Shown in pieces: positions 1-8,751 of a stretch of 64,000 bases of DNA. The stretch spans positions 4,086,501 to 4,150,500 of the forward strand of contig NZ_CP021112.1 of the NCBI RefSeq assembly GCF_002119765.1. Reading direction: 5' to 3'. The translations under genes were made by a program, and so were the position numbers. Each line of letters opens with the position of its first letter. Position 1 is the first letter of the stretch. A model generated the notes under the pieces. The model was not told where the DNA came from. It made no database searches and saw nothing but the letters and a program-made list of their open reading frames with translations. The stretch is from Pseudorhodoplanes sinuspersici. Its GTDB lineage: Bacteria > Pseudomonadota > Alphaproteobacteria > Rhizobiales > Xanthobacteraceae.

Positions 1-144
1 TTTGCTCTGATGAGTCCGGTCAGCGCTTTTGTCGCTCCCTATGGCGCAACCATTGCGCACCGGTTGTCCCGGCGCAAACTGGAAATCGCTTTTGGCGTTT
101 TCCTGCTCCTGGTGGGTATGCGTTTTATCGTGAGCCTGACCTGA
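1..144 (+). CDS. TauE/SafE-family sulfite exporter, C-terminal end (partial)
   Basis: The reading frame is open from the first base and stops with TGA at 142-144, so only the last 47 residues are in the window. The visible part resembles the end of TauE/SafE membrane permeases: a PVSAFVAPYGATIAHRL stretch, then a basic SRRKLE turn and a final hydrophobic helix (IAFGVFLLLVGMRFIVSL). In this family the protein has about eight membrane helices and moves sulfite or other sulfur-containing organic anions across the inner membrane; the substrate here cannot be told. The family call rests on a short tail. It runs convergently towards the protease gene that follows. Confidence 0.65.
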   Translation, partial: FALMSPVSAFVAPYGATIAHRLSRRKLEIAFGVFLLLVGMRFIVSLT

Positions 145-161
145 GCTGGTCCCGTCCCCCG

Positions 162-863
162 TCAGGGATAGCCGCGCATGATGAGCTTGTCGCCGCGGAC
201 TTCCCAGCTCTCCAGCCGATTCAGGAAGCTCATGCCGAGCAGACTCGTTCGCAATTGTCCAGGCTGTGCGATGAGGGCAGGGACGGAGCGCTCAATCAAT
301 CCACCGACACCGATGCGGTCAAGTGTAACCGAGGCCGCCCGTGTGCGGCCATTCGCCGTGTCGACGGTCACATTGTAATTGAGCACTTCGAGCGGCAGTC
401 CCGCCGCCTTGGCTGCTTCCTGCGTCAACACAACAGCACTCGCGCCGGTGTCGAGCACCATCGGAATGGTGCCACCATTCACCTGCGTCAAGACGTTGAA
501 CTCACCGACGCGCCCGCGCGCGATCTCCACGATGCGGCCGGCTGTTGCCGCGCGGCCGGGTACAAGCTCGGCCATCAGCCGGTCGTAGACCGTGCGCAAT
601 TCGAATCGGTACGTGTAGCCGAGTGCCAGCACCAATCCGAGCACCAGCCAGAACACCATCGCCTGCAACGCTTTGGCGAAACGCTCGCGAAAAATCACCA
701 ACACGCTGCCGCCGAGAAATACGAGAAAGGCAATCTTGACCGTCAGTGAGGCGAAATCGTTGGTGGTCAAGCTTCCAATTGTTCCCTGTTCATGACGCAC
801 GAACAGGATGACCAGTGACAGTCCAAGTCCGATCAACAGGAGCCAAAGCATTCGGCTACGCAA
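162..863 (-). CDS. Membrane-anchored retropepsin-like aspartic protease (clan AA)
   Basis: A 233-residue protein with three hydrophobic helices in the first 95 residues, then a soluble domain with the motif VLDTGASAVVLT near residues 136-147. This is the single DTGA signature of retroviral-type aspartic proteases, and the order matches the bacterial TIGR02281 family. One DTG per chain implies that a dimer forms the active site. Substrate unknown; the domain probably sits on the periplasmic side. The start is TTG at 863, 11 bases after the DUF1289 stop and preceded by GAGGAT; ATG at 851 is an alternative with no better ribosome binding site. Probably cotranscribed with the DUF1289 gene. Confidence 0.8.
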   Translation of the reverse strand: MRSRMLWLLLIGLGLSLVILFVRHEQGTIGSLTTNDFASLTVKIAFLVFLGGSVLVIFRERFAKALQAMVFWLVLGLVLALGYTYRFELRTVYDRLMAELVPGRAATAGRIVEIARGRVGEFNVLTQVNGGTIPMVLDTGASAVVLTQEAAKAAGLPLEVLNYNVTVDTANGRTRAASVTLDRIGVGGLIERSVPALIAQPGQLRTSLLGMSFLNRLESWEVRGDKLIMRGYP

Positions 864-874
864 GTGGCTAATCC

Positions 875-1072
875 TCAGGATGCGCCGCTGCGCGTGGCTC
901 TGTCCGCAGCCGCGATTCGGTCCGGCAACAATGCCATGATGCGGCGGCGTTCGCTGTCGGACATTGTGCCCCAGCTAGAAATTTCCTCGATCGTGCGGCC
1001 GCAGCCGCGGCACAGCTTCGAGCCCGGTTCAAGCGCACAGATTTTCCGGCACGGAGTTTCGATGGATGCCAT
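875..1072 (-). CDS. DUF1289 small cysteine-rich protein
   Basis: A 65-residue protein with the DUF1289 pattern: TPCRKIC near the start, then LCRGCGRTIEEISSW, and a C-terminal ER-rich helix (SERRRIMALLP). The four cysteines look like a metal-binding set, by analogy with the family; the function of DUF1289 is unknown. It lies just upstream of the retropepsin-like gene in the same direction, which suggests one transcript. Start ATG at 1072. Confidence 0.8.
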   Translation of the reverse strand: MASIETPCRKICALEPGSKLCRGCGRTIEEISSWGTMSDSERRRIMALLPDRIAAADRATRSGAS

Positions 1073-1123
1073 GTTCCAATTGGCTCGTCCTTCGCACGAC
1101 AGGCGAACAAGGACAATTCTATT

Positions 1124-2695
1124 CTAGCCGTTGCGGCCCGCAACCGAGGACCTGCGGCGTCCATTACGCTCTTCTACAGGGTGGGCCGGTTCTTTTGGCT
1201 GCAACGTTGGCGAGGGTTCCGAGAGTGGCGCCAAGGCCGCCATGACGCGTTCCGGTGGTAATGCGATGATGACTTCAGTACCGACGCGCAGTTTGGATTT
1301 CAATGTGAATGTGCCGCCGTGCAGGTCAACGAGGCTCTTGGCGATTGGCAGGCCCAGACCCGCGCCTTGCTCTGCCGATTTGATCGCGTTCGAGCCCTGA
1401 CCGAACGACGCGAGCACGACCGGGATCTCATCCTCCGGGATGCCGGGGCCGGTATCCTTGACGCTGAAATACTGTCCGCCGGATGCGGTCCACCCGACCT
1501 TGACCCAGATCTCGCCGCCTTGCGGCGTGAACTTGATCGCATTCGACAGCAGATTAAGAGCGATTTGACGCAAAGCTCGTTCATCGGCCCACACGCGCGG
1601 CAGATCCGGCTCGAAATTCTCGTGAATTGTGATCAGCCGGTTTTTGGCGCGCAGCTTTACAAGGTGATGGCAGTCTTCCACCACGCCGATCAGCGAAACC
1701 GCTTCCTCATTGAGTTCGTAGCGGCCAGCCTCGATGCGCGAGAGGTCGAGGATTTCGTTGATCAAGCCGAGCAGATGCTGGCCCGAGTCGTGAATGTCGT
1801 TCGAATAGTCCTTGTAGGCCGGTACGGTATGCGCACCGAAAATCTCGTTCTTCATGACCTCGGAAAAGCCGAGAATGGCATTAAGGGGTGTGCGCAGTTC
1901 GTGACTCATCTGCGCAAGAAAACGCGATTTGGAAATGTTGGCTGCTTCCGCGCGATGGCGCGCCTCGTCGGAAATGATTTTGGCCTGTTCAAGTTCGCCG
2001 ATCAGCATGTCCTTTTCAGCACGCGCTTGCAGTGTTTGAAGGGCGGACGAATACAGGCGATGGGCAAGCAAGAGGAAGTAGCCTTCGGCGGTGACGGCCA
2101 TCGCGGCGAGGATATATTCGTACAAACTGCCCTTGAGCGCGAAATTCAAGGCGACGGCACACGTCACCGGCAGCGTCGCTGCGAAGACGGCGATGGGGAC
2201 GCTGAACGCGAGCATGCTCGAGACGGCGACCACCAGCAGCATCACGAACAGCATGAACGTGCCGGTATTTTCGACCACGCCGATCGGCTGCACCAGATTG
2301 AACATCCAGGCGAGGCCGAAGAGGAGGTCGAGCGTAACGAAGCGCAGGCGCCACGACTTGATGTTGACCTCGACCTCGGGTGTGGCGAGGAACTGGCGGC
2401 ATTTCGTGACGATGATGGCGTGAATGATCAGGACGCAGACTGTCCAGATCGCTGCCGTCGTAGGGCCTGTCCAAAGACCGGAAAGGAAACCGACAGTGAT
2501 GACCAGCAGCAACACGACGAGCGAGGCGGACAGCCGGTTCTGTGCGAACATGCGCATCAGTTCATAGTCGAAAGCGGGACGGGTGCCGGTGGTCGAGGTC
2601 AGCCGATCGCGGGCATCGCGGACACGCTGCGTCGCAACGCGGCGCCGCTTCGCGGCAGCCTCCTCGCGTTGGTCGCTCGCAGTGCTGGTTGTCAT
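1124..2695 (-). CDS. Membrane sensor histidine kinase (PdhS/DivJ-like core)
   Basis: A 523-residue kinase. Five to six hydrophobic segments lie between about residues 50 and 220. A short coiled coil leads to the HisKA domain, with phospho-acceptor motif FLAQMSHELRTPLNAILGF near residue 265. The ATPase domain has an N box (ALNLLSNAIKFT), G1 (DTGPGIPEDE), an F box (FGQGS) and G2 (GAGLGLPI). No receiver domain and no adjacent response regulator are seen. The H-box wording resembles the PleC/DivJ/PdhS group of alphaproteobacteria, but the input signal is unknown. The last 50 residues are basic and proline-rich. Start ATG 2695 with AGGA seven bases upstream. Confidence 0.85.
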   Translation of the reverse strand: MTTSTASDQREEAAAKRRRVATQRVRDARDRLTSTTGTRPAFDYELMRMFAQNRLSASLVVLLLVITVGFLSGLWTGPTTAAIWTVCVLIIHAIIVTKCRQFLATPEVEVNIKSWRLRFVTLDLLFGLAWMFNLVQPIGVVENTGTFMLFVMLLVVAVSSMLAFSVPIAVFAATLPVTCAVALNFALKGSLYEYILAAMAVTAEGYFLLLAHRLYSSALQTLQARAEKDMLIGELEQAKIISDEARHRAEAANISKSRFLAQMSHELRTPLNAILGFSEVMKNEIFGAHTVPAYKDYSNDIHDSGQHLLGLINEILDLSRIEAGRYELNEEAVSLIGVVEDCHHLVKLRAKNRLITIHENFEPDLPRVWADERALRQIALNLLSNAIKFTPQGGEIWVKVGWTASGGQYFSVKDTGPGIPEDEIPVVLASFGQGSNAIKSAEQGAGLGLPIAKSLVDLHGGTFTLKSKLRVGTEVIIALPPERVMAALAPLSEPSPTLQPKEPAHPVEERNGRRRSSVAGRNG

Positions 2696-2948
2696 TCGCG
2701 TGTCCTGAAAATTCCTGCGTCCCGAAGCCGAAATTCGTCTAACCCCACAGCACGTTGTGCGCGAATTTCGGCTTCAAGGGACAATCGTAAGGTATTGATC
2801 CAGTGCGGTTTGGTTCGGAAATTCCCTCGATGGCCTCCCGGAGTGACAATGAAGGGAATTTCTGAACCACCACAGGTCAAATTCGCGCAAAAACCTTAAG
2901 GGCAACCTTAATAGAGCCCTTAAAACCACAGGTAAAAGAGGAGTGCCG

Positions 2949-3560
2949 ATGAAGCTCTATGATGGCGGGCGCGCTCCCAATCCGCGTCGAGTCCGGGTTT
3001 TCCTGAAGGAAAAGGGCATCGAGATCCCGATCGAGCAGGTCGACCTTGGGGCCATGCAGCATAAATCCGAACGCTACACCGCCCTCAATCCGCTCCAGCG
3101 GGTGCCGGCGCTCGAATTGGATGACGGGACGATCATTACTGAATCCATTGCCATCTGCCGGTATTTCGAGGCGCTGCGTCCCGAGCCGGCCCTGTTTGGA
3201 CGCAGCCCCATCGAATTTGCCACGATCGAGATGTGGCAGCGGCGCATCGAATTACATCTTATGCTCGGGATCGCCCAGATTTTCCGGCACCTCCATCCCG
3301 GAATGAAGGAATTCGAAGTCCCTCAGGTGGCGGCCTGGGGCGAAGCCAACAAGCCGCGGGTGCTGGATTTCCTTGCTTTGCTCGATCGCGAACTGGCCGG
3401 TAGGCGTTTTGCGGCAGGAGATACCTATTCCGTAGCCGACATCACCGGGCTGGTCGCAGTGGACTTCCTCCGGGCGGCCAAGCTGCCACTGCCAGCGGAA
3501 TTGAACCATGTCATCCGCTGGCATGGTGAGCTTTCCGCTCGGCCTAGCGCATCGGCCTGA
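2949..3560 (+). CDS. Glutathione S-transferase family protein
   Basis: A 203-residue protein with the two-domain GST layout: N-terminal thioredoxin-like fold (MKLYDGGRAPNPRRVRVFLKEKG), cis-proline region RVPALELDDG, and glutathione-contact motif ITESIAICRYFE, then an all-helical C-terminal domain. It would conjugate or reduce cytoplasmic substrates with glutathione; the class cannot be fixed by eye. ATG at 2949 is chosen because AGAGGAG ends five bases before it; GTG at 2943 is in frame but overlaps that site. A perfect palindrome overlaps the last base of the stop codon. Confidence 0.85.
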   Translation: MKLYDGGRAPNPRRVRVFLKEKGIEIPIEQVDLGAMQHKSERYTALNPLQRVPALELDDGTIITESIAICRYFEALRPEPALFGRSPIEFATIEMWQRRIELHLMLGIAQIFRHLHPGMKEFEVPQVAAWGEANKPRVLDFLALLDRELAGRRFAAGDTYSVADITGLVAVDFLRAAKLPLPAELNHVIRWHGELSARPSASA

Positions 3561-3575
3561 ACCGGTTAACCGGTT
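3560..3575. promoter_or_regulatory. Perfect 16-bp palindrome after the GST gene
   Basis: AACCGGTTAACCGGTT reads the same on both strands. It starts on the last base of the GST stop codon and lies about 150 bases upstream of the caspase-like gene. There is no T-tract, so an operator is as likely as a terminator. Role inferred only from position and symmetry. Confidence 0.5.
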
Positions 3576-3723
3576 GAAAGGACTACTTTTCTGATGAAGC
3601 CGCTGGCCCATTGGCCGAGGCATGCCCCGGCACGGACATCAAGCTCTCGTTATCTGGGTGAACCGCCGACAGTGGGGCTGCGACGAACCTTCAAGGCAAA
3701 GGGCTTTGCCTATGGAGGACATC

Positions 3724-5619
3724 ATGTTTCGGAAGGGGTTTGCTTCATTCGTCGTCGCTGCCGCCGCAACCGCCGTCCTCTGGACCGGTTCCGCCAGCGC
3801 CCAAGTCCGCACCGCCGCTCTGGAGAACGGCGTGCCCGCTCTGACTGCCGCCACCAACGAAAACCGCATCGCGCTGGTGATCGGCAATTCCGCTTACAAA
3901 AATAACAAGCCGTTGAACAATCCGGCCAATGACGCCCAGGCAGTTTCGCAATTGCTGAACACTGCCGGCTTTGAAGTCGTGATGGCATTCGATCTGAATC
4001 GCGACGTGATGAAACAGACGGTCGCGGAATTCGCCGCGCGGATTAATGAGAAGGGGCCGAACACCGTTGCGATGGTCTACTACGCCGGTCACGGCCTGCA
4101 GGTCGACGGCGAGAATTATCTTGTCCCGGTCGATGCGAAATTCGAAAGCGAAACCGATCTCGTCGAGAACGGCGTGAAACTCGCCGATGTCATGTCGGCG
4201 CTGGAAGCCGTGCCGAGCAAGGCGCGCATCGTCATTCTCGATGCTTGCCGCAACAATCCTTTCACAGCGTCCGGCGATGCCGGCGGCAAAGGCCTTGCTA
4301 TCGTCGATGCGCCGGCTGGTTCGATCGTTGCTTACTCGACAGCGCCCGGCACGGAGGCATTCGACGGTCTTGGGCGGCACAGCCCGTATGCGGCTGCCTT
4401 CATGCGCACGGTGAAGCAGCCGAACATGCCGATCGAGCAAGTCTTCAAAAAGGTCCGCGTGCTCGTTCACGAATCCACCGACAGCAAGCAGACACCGTGG
4501 GAAAGCTCCTCGCTGACCAGCGACTTCGTGTTCTTTACGAATGCCGTCAATGGTGGTGGAGCAGCGCCTGTTCCTGCGCAAGCGCCGGTGAAGCTGGCAT
4601 TGGCCGATCTCGGCTCGCGCCCCGTTAACGTTGCTTATGAGGCTGTGGTCGCCGAAGATTCAATTGAATACTACGAAGAATTCGTTCGGCTCTATCCAAC
4701 AGATCCGCTCTGCGATCGTATCCGCCGCTTGCTGTCACGTCGTCAACAGATGATCGCCTGGCAGAACGTGACGCATCGCAACTCGCCCGATGCTTATGCG
4801 AGCTTTGTGTCCCGGTTTAGCGACAGTGATCTGGTTCGCGCTGCCCGTCGCTTGCAGGAACGTCCGCGCCTCGTGAACATCGCGTTTCCCAAGCGTGATG
4901 AAGGCCGCTTCGGTGACGGGCGGTTCGGCAATGGCGGCATCAAGATCGGCAATTTGGGCAACAACCGCCCGATCATCGACTTCCCCCGCGGCAATGGTGG
5001 CCGTCCGGTGATCGGCTTTCCGCGGAATAGTAACGGCGGTCGTCCGGTCGTTAATCCGCAGGTCGGCAACGGTGGCAATAATGGTGGTCGACCGGTCATT
5101 GGCTTCCCGCAGAACGGCCAGAACGGCAGCCGTCCGTTCCCGAACGGCAACACCGGTATCAACGGCTCTGGCCAGCCCAATGCCAATAACTCCGGCGGTC
5201 GTGTGATCCCGTTTCCGAATGGTAATACCGGCATCAATGGTTCGGGCCGGCCCAATGCTAACAACTCTGGCAATCGCGTGATCCCATTCCCGCAGAATGG
5301 GAATCGTCCAGGACAGGTTGCGAAGCTGCCGCAGAATGGAAACCTTGGCATCAACCCAAGTGCCGGCCGTCCAATCACTAATCGGCAGCAGATCGGCAAC
5401 CAGGGTATCAATCCGAATGCCGGTCGCCCGATCTTCAACCGGCCGCAGATCGGTAATCAGAGGATCAGCCCGAATATCGGTCGTGCCACGATCTTGCCGC
5501 GTCCGTCCTTCCAGCCGCGCGTTGCCAGCGGTGGCAACTTCGGTGGCAGCAATCGCTTCGTCAGTAATGGTGGAGGAGGTGGCGGTCGCTTTGGTGGCGG
5601 GTTCGGCGGCCGTCGTTAA
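3724..5619 (+). CDS. Secreted caspase-like (peptidase C14) protein with Asn/Gly repeat tail
   Basis: A 631-residue protein. A signal peptide covers residues 1-26 (cleavage after SASA). The caspase p20-like domain follows (NRIALVIGNSAYKN), with catalytic histidine 123 in YYAGHG and cysteine 175 in DACRNNPF, so both dyad residues are present. Residues about 300-390 may form a small helical domain. From about residue 395 the chain is low-complexity, rich in N, G, P and R, with an exact 25-residue repeat (FPNGNTGINGSG core) starting at bases 5137, 5212 and 5287, and it ends in a Gly/Arg tail. The start at 3724 fits GGAGGA four bases upstream and the signal peptide. Likely a periplasmic or exported orthocaspase-type protease; substrate unknown. 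Confidence 0.85.
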   Translation: MFRKGFASFVVAAAATAVLWTGSASAQVRTAALENGVPALTAATNENRIALVIGNSAYKNNKPLNNPANDAQAVSQLLNTAGFEVVMAFDLNRDVMKQTVAEFAARINEKGPNTVAMVYYAGHGLQVDGENYLVPVDAKFESETDLVENGVKLADVMSALEAVPSKARIVILDACRNNPFTASGDAGGKGLAIVDAPAGSIVAYSTAPGTEAFDGLGRHSPYAAAFMRTVKQPNMPIEQVFKKVRVLVHESTDSKQTPWESSSLTSDFVFFTNAVNGGGAAPVPAQAPVKLALADLGSRPVNVAYEAVVAEDSIEYYEEFVRLYPTDPLCDRIRRLLSRRQQMIAWQNVTHRNSPDAYASFVSRFSDSDLVRAARRLQERPRLVNIAFPKRDEGRFGDGRFGNGGIKIGNLGNNRPIIDFPRGNGGRPVIGFPRNSNGGRPVVNPQVGNGGNNGGRPVIGFPQNGQNGSRPFPNGNTGINGSGQPNANNSGGRVIPFPNGNTGINGSGRPNANNSGNRVIPFPQNGNRPGQVAKLPQNGNLGINPSAGRPITNRQQIGNQGINPNAGRPIFNRPQIGNQRISPNIGRATILPRPSFQPRVASGGNFGGSNRFVSNGGGGGGRFGGGFGGRR

Positions 5620-5642
5620 CAGCAACGCGCACTCCACCTCGG

Positions 5643-6005
5643 CTGCTGCTAGCAACCGGTTTCGGTTTTATGGCGCTGAGCGCGTTCGGAAGCCTCAGCA
5701 CAAACGTTTCAGGAGCAATTGCTTACGGCGTCTCGATCTTGTTCTCGTTCATGAGCGGATTGATCCCGGTCGTCATTTTCGACAATGTCCCTCGATTTGC
5801 TCCGCACTCCGATCTGAATGGTGCAACAATTGGTTTTGGAATGCAGGGCAACAATATCGGCCTGCTGGTCGGTCCTGTTGCCGCTGGTGCCATCACTGCA
5901 GCACACGGATGGTCTGCCGTTCCGCCACTGATAGCATTGATATGCCTTGGCGCGATCGCGTTGGCCGTCCGCATGTTTTCAGACCACGTCGCCGGCCGAA
6001 ACTAG
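5643..6005 (+). pseudogene. Remnant of an MFS transporter (C-terminal quarter)
   Basis: About 120 codons resemble the last three to four helices of a major-facilitator permease: LLLATGFGFMALSAFG, SGAIAYGVSILFSFMSGLIPVVIFD, an ATIGFGMQGNNIGLLVGP helix, and a closing helix ending in RMFSDHVAGRN. The usual 12-helix protein is about 400 residues and nothing upstream supplies the rest: the frame merges into the end of the caspase-like gene. The first in-frame ATG is 5670, inside a helix. I read this as a 5'-truncated gene. Its stop overlaps the stop of the convergent dehydrogenase gene. Confidence 0.7.
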
Positions 6006-6871
6006 CGTTCCAGCAGCGCGATTAGGCTCGATGTGTCCCAACGCTTGCCGCCCATCGATTGCACTTCGGAATAAAACTGATCGACGAGGGCCGTGACCGG
6101 TAGATGCGCACCGTTGCGTCTGGCTTCCGACAGGCAGATGCCAAGGTCCTTCCGCATCCAGTCGACCGCGAAACCGAAATCAAATTTGCCTTCGGTCATG
6201 GTCTTATAGCGGTTTTCCATCTGCCAGGATTGCGCCGCGCCTTTTGAGATGGTGGCGATCAGCTTTTCGATGTCGAGACCGGCCTTCGTCGCGAAATGCA
6301 GACCTTCGGACAAGCCTTGGACGACACCGGCAATGCAGATCTGGTTGACCATCTTCGCGAGCTGACCTGCCCCTGGCGCGCCCAGCAGATTGCAGGCGCG
6401 TGCATAGGCGCCGATGACCGCCTCCGCGCGCGCGAAAACATCGGCATCGCCACCGCACATCACTGTCAGCGCACCATTCTCCGCGCCGGCCTGCCCGCCG
6501 GACACGGGTGCGTCGATCACGTCAACGCCGCGGTCCTTGCCGGCCTTGTACAGGTCGCGCGCAATCTCGGCGGAAGCGGTGGTGTGATCGACGAAGAGGG
6601 CGCCCTTTTTCATGCCGGAAAAGGCGCCGTCGGGACCGAGTGTCACCTGACGTAGGTCGTCGTCATTGCCGACGCAGCACATGACGAAATCCTGCCCGTC
6701 GGCCGCCAGTTTGGGTGTTGGCGCACTTTTGCCGCCGAACTGCGCAACCCATTTGTCGGCTTTTGCCGCGGTGCGATTGTAGACAGTGACGTCGTGGCCC
6801 CCCTTGGTCCTCAAATGTCCTGCCATCGGGTAACCCATCACGCCCAGGCCCAGAAACGCCACTTTCGCCAT
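6002..6871 (-). CDS. NAD(P)-dependent beta-hydroxyacid dehydrogenase (3-hydroxyisobutyrate dehydrogenase family)
   Basis: A 289-residue enzyme. N-terminal Rossmann motif FLGLGVMGYPMAGHL (GxGxxG), substrate-binding signature DAPVSGGQAGAENGALTVM near residue 118, and the catalytic lysine in GQLAKMVNQ. These define the HIBADH/tartronate-semialdehyde reductase/GLYR family, which oxidises or reduces small beta-hydroxy acids with NAD(P). The exact substrate cannot be assigned; a methylmalonate-semialdehyde dehydrogenase at 60.7 kb makes valine catabolism possible, but the genes are far apart. Start ATG 6871 has GGGAGGG just upstream; a longer frame to 6907 adds no family sequence. Confidence 0.85.
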   Translation of the reverse strand: MAKVAFLGLGVMGYPMAGHLRTKGGHDVTVYNRTAAKADKWVAQFGGKSAPTPKLAADGQDFVMCCVGNDDDLRQVTLGPDGAFSGMKKGALFVDHTTASAEIARDLYKAGKDRGVDVIDAPVSGGQAGAENGALTVMCGGDADVFARAEAVIGAYARACNLLGAPGAGQLAKMVNQICIAGVVQGLSEGLHFATKAGLDIEKLIATISKGAAQSWQMENRYKTMTEGKFDFGFAVDWMRKDLGICLSEARRNGAHLPVTALVDQFYSEVQSMGGKRWDTSSLIALLER

Positions 6872-7014
6872 CGATTCCCTCCCGTTTCCCGTCTTTCCGG
6901 CGGCCATTCCGTTTGAATCGGCGCCAATGTGACGGCTTGTGCGCGCCCGTCAACCCGCCCTATCTATGCTCGTAGAAGATCTCTTGTACGCTCGGAGAAG
7001 CGGGAAGGAAGTGC

Positions 7015-8148
7015 GTGTTGGCCCCGACGAAAGAACAGATCCTCGCGCGTCTGGCCGCCATCGCGGCCCCGGACGGCCGTAAAGTCACCGAAACCGGCGC
7101 GGTTTCGGACATCGTGATCACTGATGGCAAGGTGTTCTTTTCCGTCAGTGTCGATGCAGCGGCGGTCAAGGCCTGGGAGCCGGTGCGCAAGCAGGTGGAG
7201 GAGGCGGTGCGATCGGTGCCGGGTGTCGTATCGGCGATGATCGCCCTGACCGCGGAGCGCGCCGGGGGCAAAAGCGCGCCAGCGCCAGCGGCTCCCCCGC
7301 CGCCGACCCACGGCCATGCCCATGCCCAGCCGCAAGGTCCCGCCGGTGTCCCCGGCGTGAAATCCATTATCGCCGTTGCGTCGGGAAAGGGCGGGGTCGG
7401 CAAGTCGACGACCGCGATCAATCTCGCTTTGGCCCTGCGCGATCTCGGTCTGAAAGTCGGCGTGCTCGACGCCGATATCTATGGGCCATCGCTGCCGAAG
7501 CTGCTGGCAATCCGCGAGAAGCCGGAGACGATCGGCGGCAAACGCCTGAAACCTATCAGTCGTTACGGCCTCAACGTCATGTCCATCGGCTTTTTAATCG
7601 ACGAAGAAACCCCGATGATCTGGCGCGGACCGATGGTGATGTCGGCGCTGACGCAGATGCTCCGCGAAGTCGAATGGGGCGATCTCGACGTCATGGTGGT
7701 CGACATGCCCCCCGGCACCGGTGACGCGCAACTGACGATGGCGCAACAGGTTCCGCTGGCCGGTTCAATCATTGTCTCAACGCCGCAGGATCTCGCCTTG
7801 ATCGATGCCCGCCGCGGCGTCGCCATGTTCAAGCGCGTGAACGTGCCGATCCTCGGTGTCATCGAAAACATGAGCTACTTCCTCTGCCCGGAATGCGGCA
7901 CGCGGTCCGACATCTTCGGTCATGGCGGCGCGCGGCACGAAGCAGAACGGCTGAACGTTCCCTTCCTCGGCGAAGTGCCGCTCGACATGACCATCCGCGA
8001 GACGTCGGATGCCGGCCTGCCGGTGGTCGCGACGCAGCCGGACGGACCGCATGCCAAAGTCTATCGCGCGATTGCCGAACGGGTGCGCGATTCGCTGGCC
8101 GGCCCCGGCGCCGGACGCGCCGCACCGAAGATCGTCATTGAGGCATAG
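7015..8148 (+). CDS. apbC: Mrp/NBP35-family Fe-S cluster carrier ATPase
   Basis: A 377-residue protein. An N-terminal MIP18-like domain (residues 1-85) is followed by a Pro/His-rich linker (PPPPTHGHAHAQPQ) and a P-loop domain with the deviant Walker A SGKGGVGKST, switch DADIYGPSLP and VVDMPPGTGD. CPECG near residue 295 gives the CxxC that bridges an Fe-S cluster in the dimer. It carries [4Fe-4S] clusters to apoproteins in the cytoplasm. The start is GTG 7015 (TTG 7018 also possible). The next gene begins six bases after the stop, so the two are probably one transcript. Confidence 0.92.
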   Translation: MLAPTKEQILARLAAIAAPDGRKVTETGAVSDIVITDGKVFFSVSVDAAAVKAWEPVRKQVEEAVRSVPGVVSAMIALTAERAGGKSAPAPAAPPPPTHGHAHAQPQGPAGVPGVKSIIAVASGKGGVGKSTTAINLALALRDLGLKVGVLDADIYGPSLPKLLAIREKPETIGGKRLKPISRYGLNVMSIGFLIDEETPMIWRGPMVMSALTQMLREVEWGDLDVMVVDMPPGTGDAQLTMAQQVPLAGSIIVSTPQDLALIDARRGVAMFKRVNVPILGVIENMSYFLCPECGTRSDIFGHGGARHEAERLNVPFLGEVPLDMTIRETSDAGLPVVATQPDGPHAKVYRAIAERVRDSLAGPGAGRAAPKIVIEA

Positions 8149-8154
8149 CGCCGC

Positions 8155-8751
8155 ATGACCGAAATCGCAGCGGCGCCAGACGCATCCAAGCCCGGCGCAT
8201 CCAAGCTCGCCTTGCGGCCGGCCTATTTCGTCATGGCGGCCGGCGCGTTCGCTGCGATGTTCGCCGCCATCCTCGGCCCCAGCCTCTGGTTTCTGACATG
8301 GGTCCACATCATGTTCGGTGTGTTGTGGACCGGCATCGATCTGTTTCTTGGTTTTATCATCGGCCCGATCATCCGGCGGCTGCCATTCGAAATGCGCAAG
8401 GCGATGATCGGCGCGCTGATCCCGCGCACCATGGTGCTGATGCCGACGCTCGCGATCATCACCGGCACAGCGGGTTATTATCTCGCGCAGCGCATGGGCT
8501 ACATGGATCTCGGCTATCCCGAATTCTATTGGGTCGCGGCCGCGCTCGCGATCCTTGCCGTGCTGACAGTGCAGGGGCTCGGCATTCTCACGCCGATCAA
8601 CATTCTAGTTTTTCTGGAAATGCAAAAGGCGCAGCCTGACGGTGAGAAGATCGGGCGCTGGATAAAGACTTATGTTCGCGTCGTCGCGATCCAGGGCACG
8701 ATGCAGGTGGTGATGATCGTCATCATGGCGCGCTTCGGCAGCGGCCTGTAG
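8155..8751 (+). CDS. Four- or five-helix membrane protein of unknown function
   Basis: A 198-residue hydrophobic protein with helices near residues 22-45, 48-72, 95-115, 122-150 and 172-195. Motifs include TWVHIMFGVLWTGIDLFLGFIIGP and a conserved-looking PRTMVLMPTLAIITGTAGYYL. The WxHI...GxxWTGxD helix recalls small integral membrane proteins of the DUF2269/CopD-like type, but I cannot place it firmly. It follows the Mrp gene by six bases. Confidence 0.75.
   Translation: MTEIAAAPDASKPGASKLALRPAYFVMAAGAFAAMFAAILGPSLWFLTWVHIMFGVLWTGIDLFLGFIIGPIIRRLPFEMRKAMIGALIPRTMVLMPTLAIITGTAGYYLAQRMGYMDLGYPEFYWVAAALAILAVLTVQGLGILTPINILVFLEMQKAQPDGEKIGRWIKTYVRVVAIQGTMQVVMIVIMARFGSGL

Noticed and set aside
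1319-2899. A 526-codon plus-strand frame across the sensor kinase
   Set aside because: The minus strand has the complete HisKA and ATPase motifs; the plus frame has none.
5137-5361. Possible CRISPR-like direct repeats at 75-base spacing
   Set aside because: The repeats are contiguous coding triplets in a long frame, with no spacers between.
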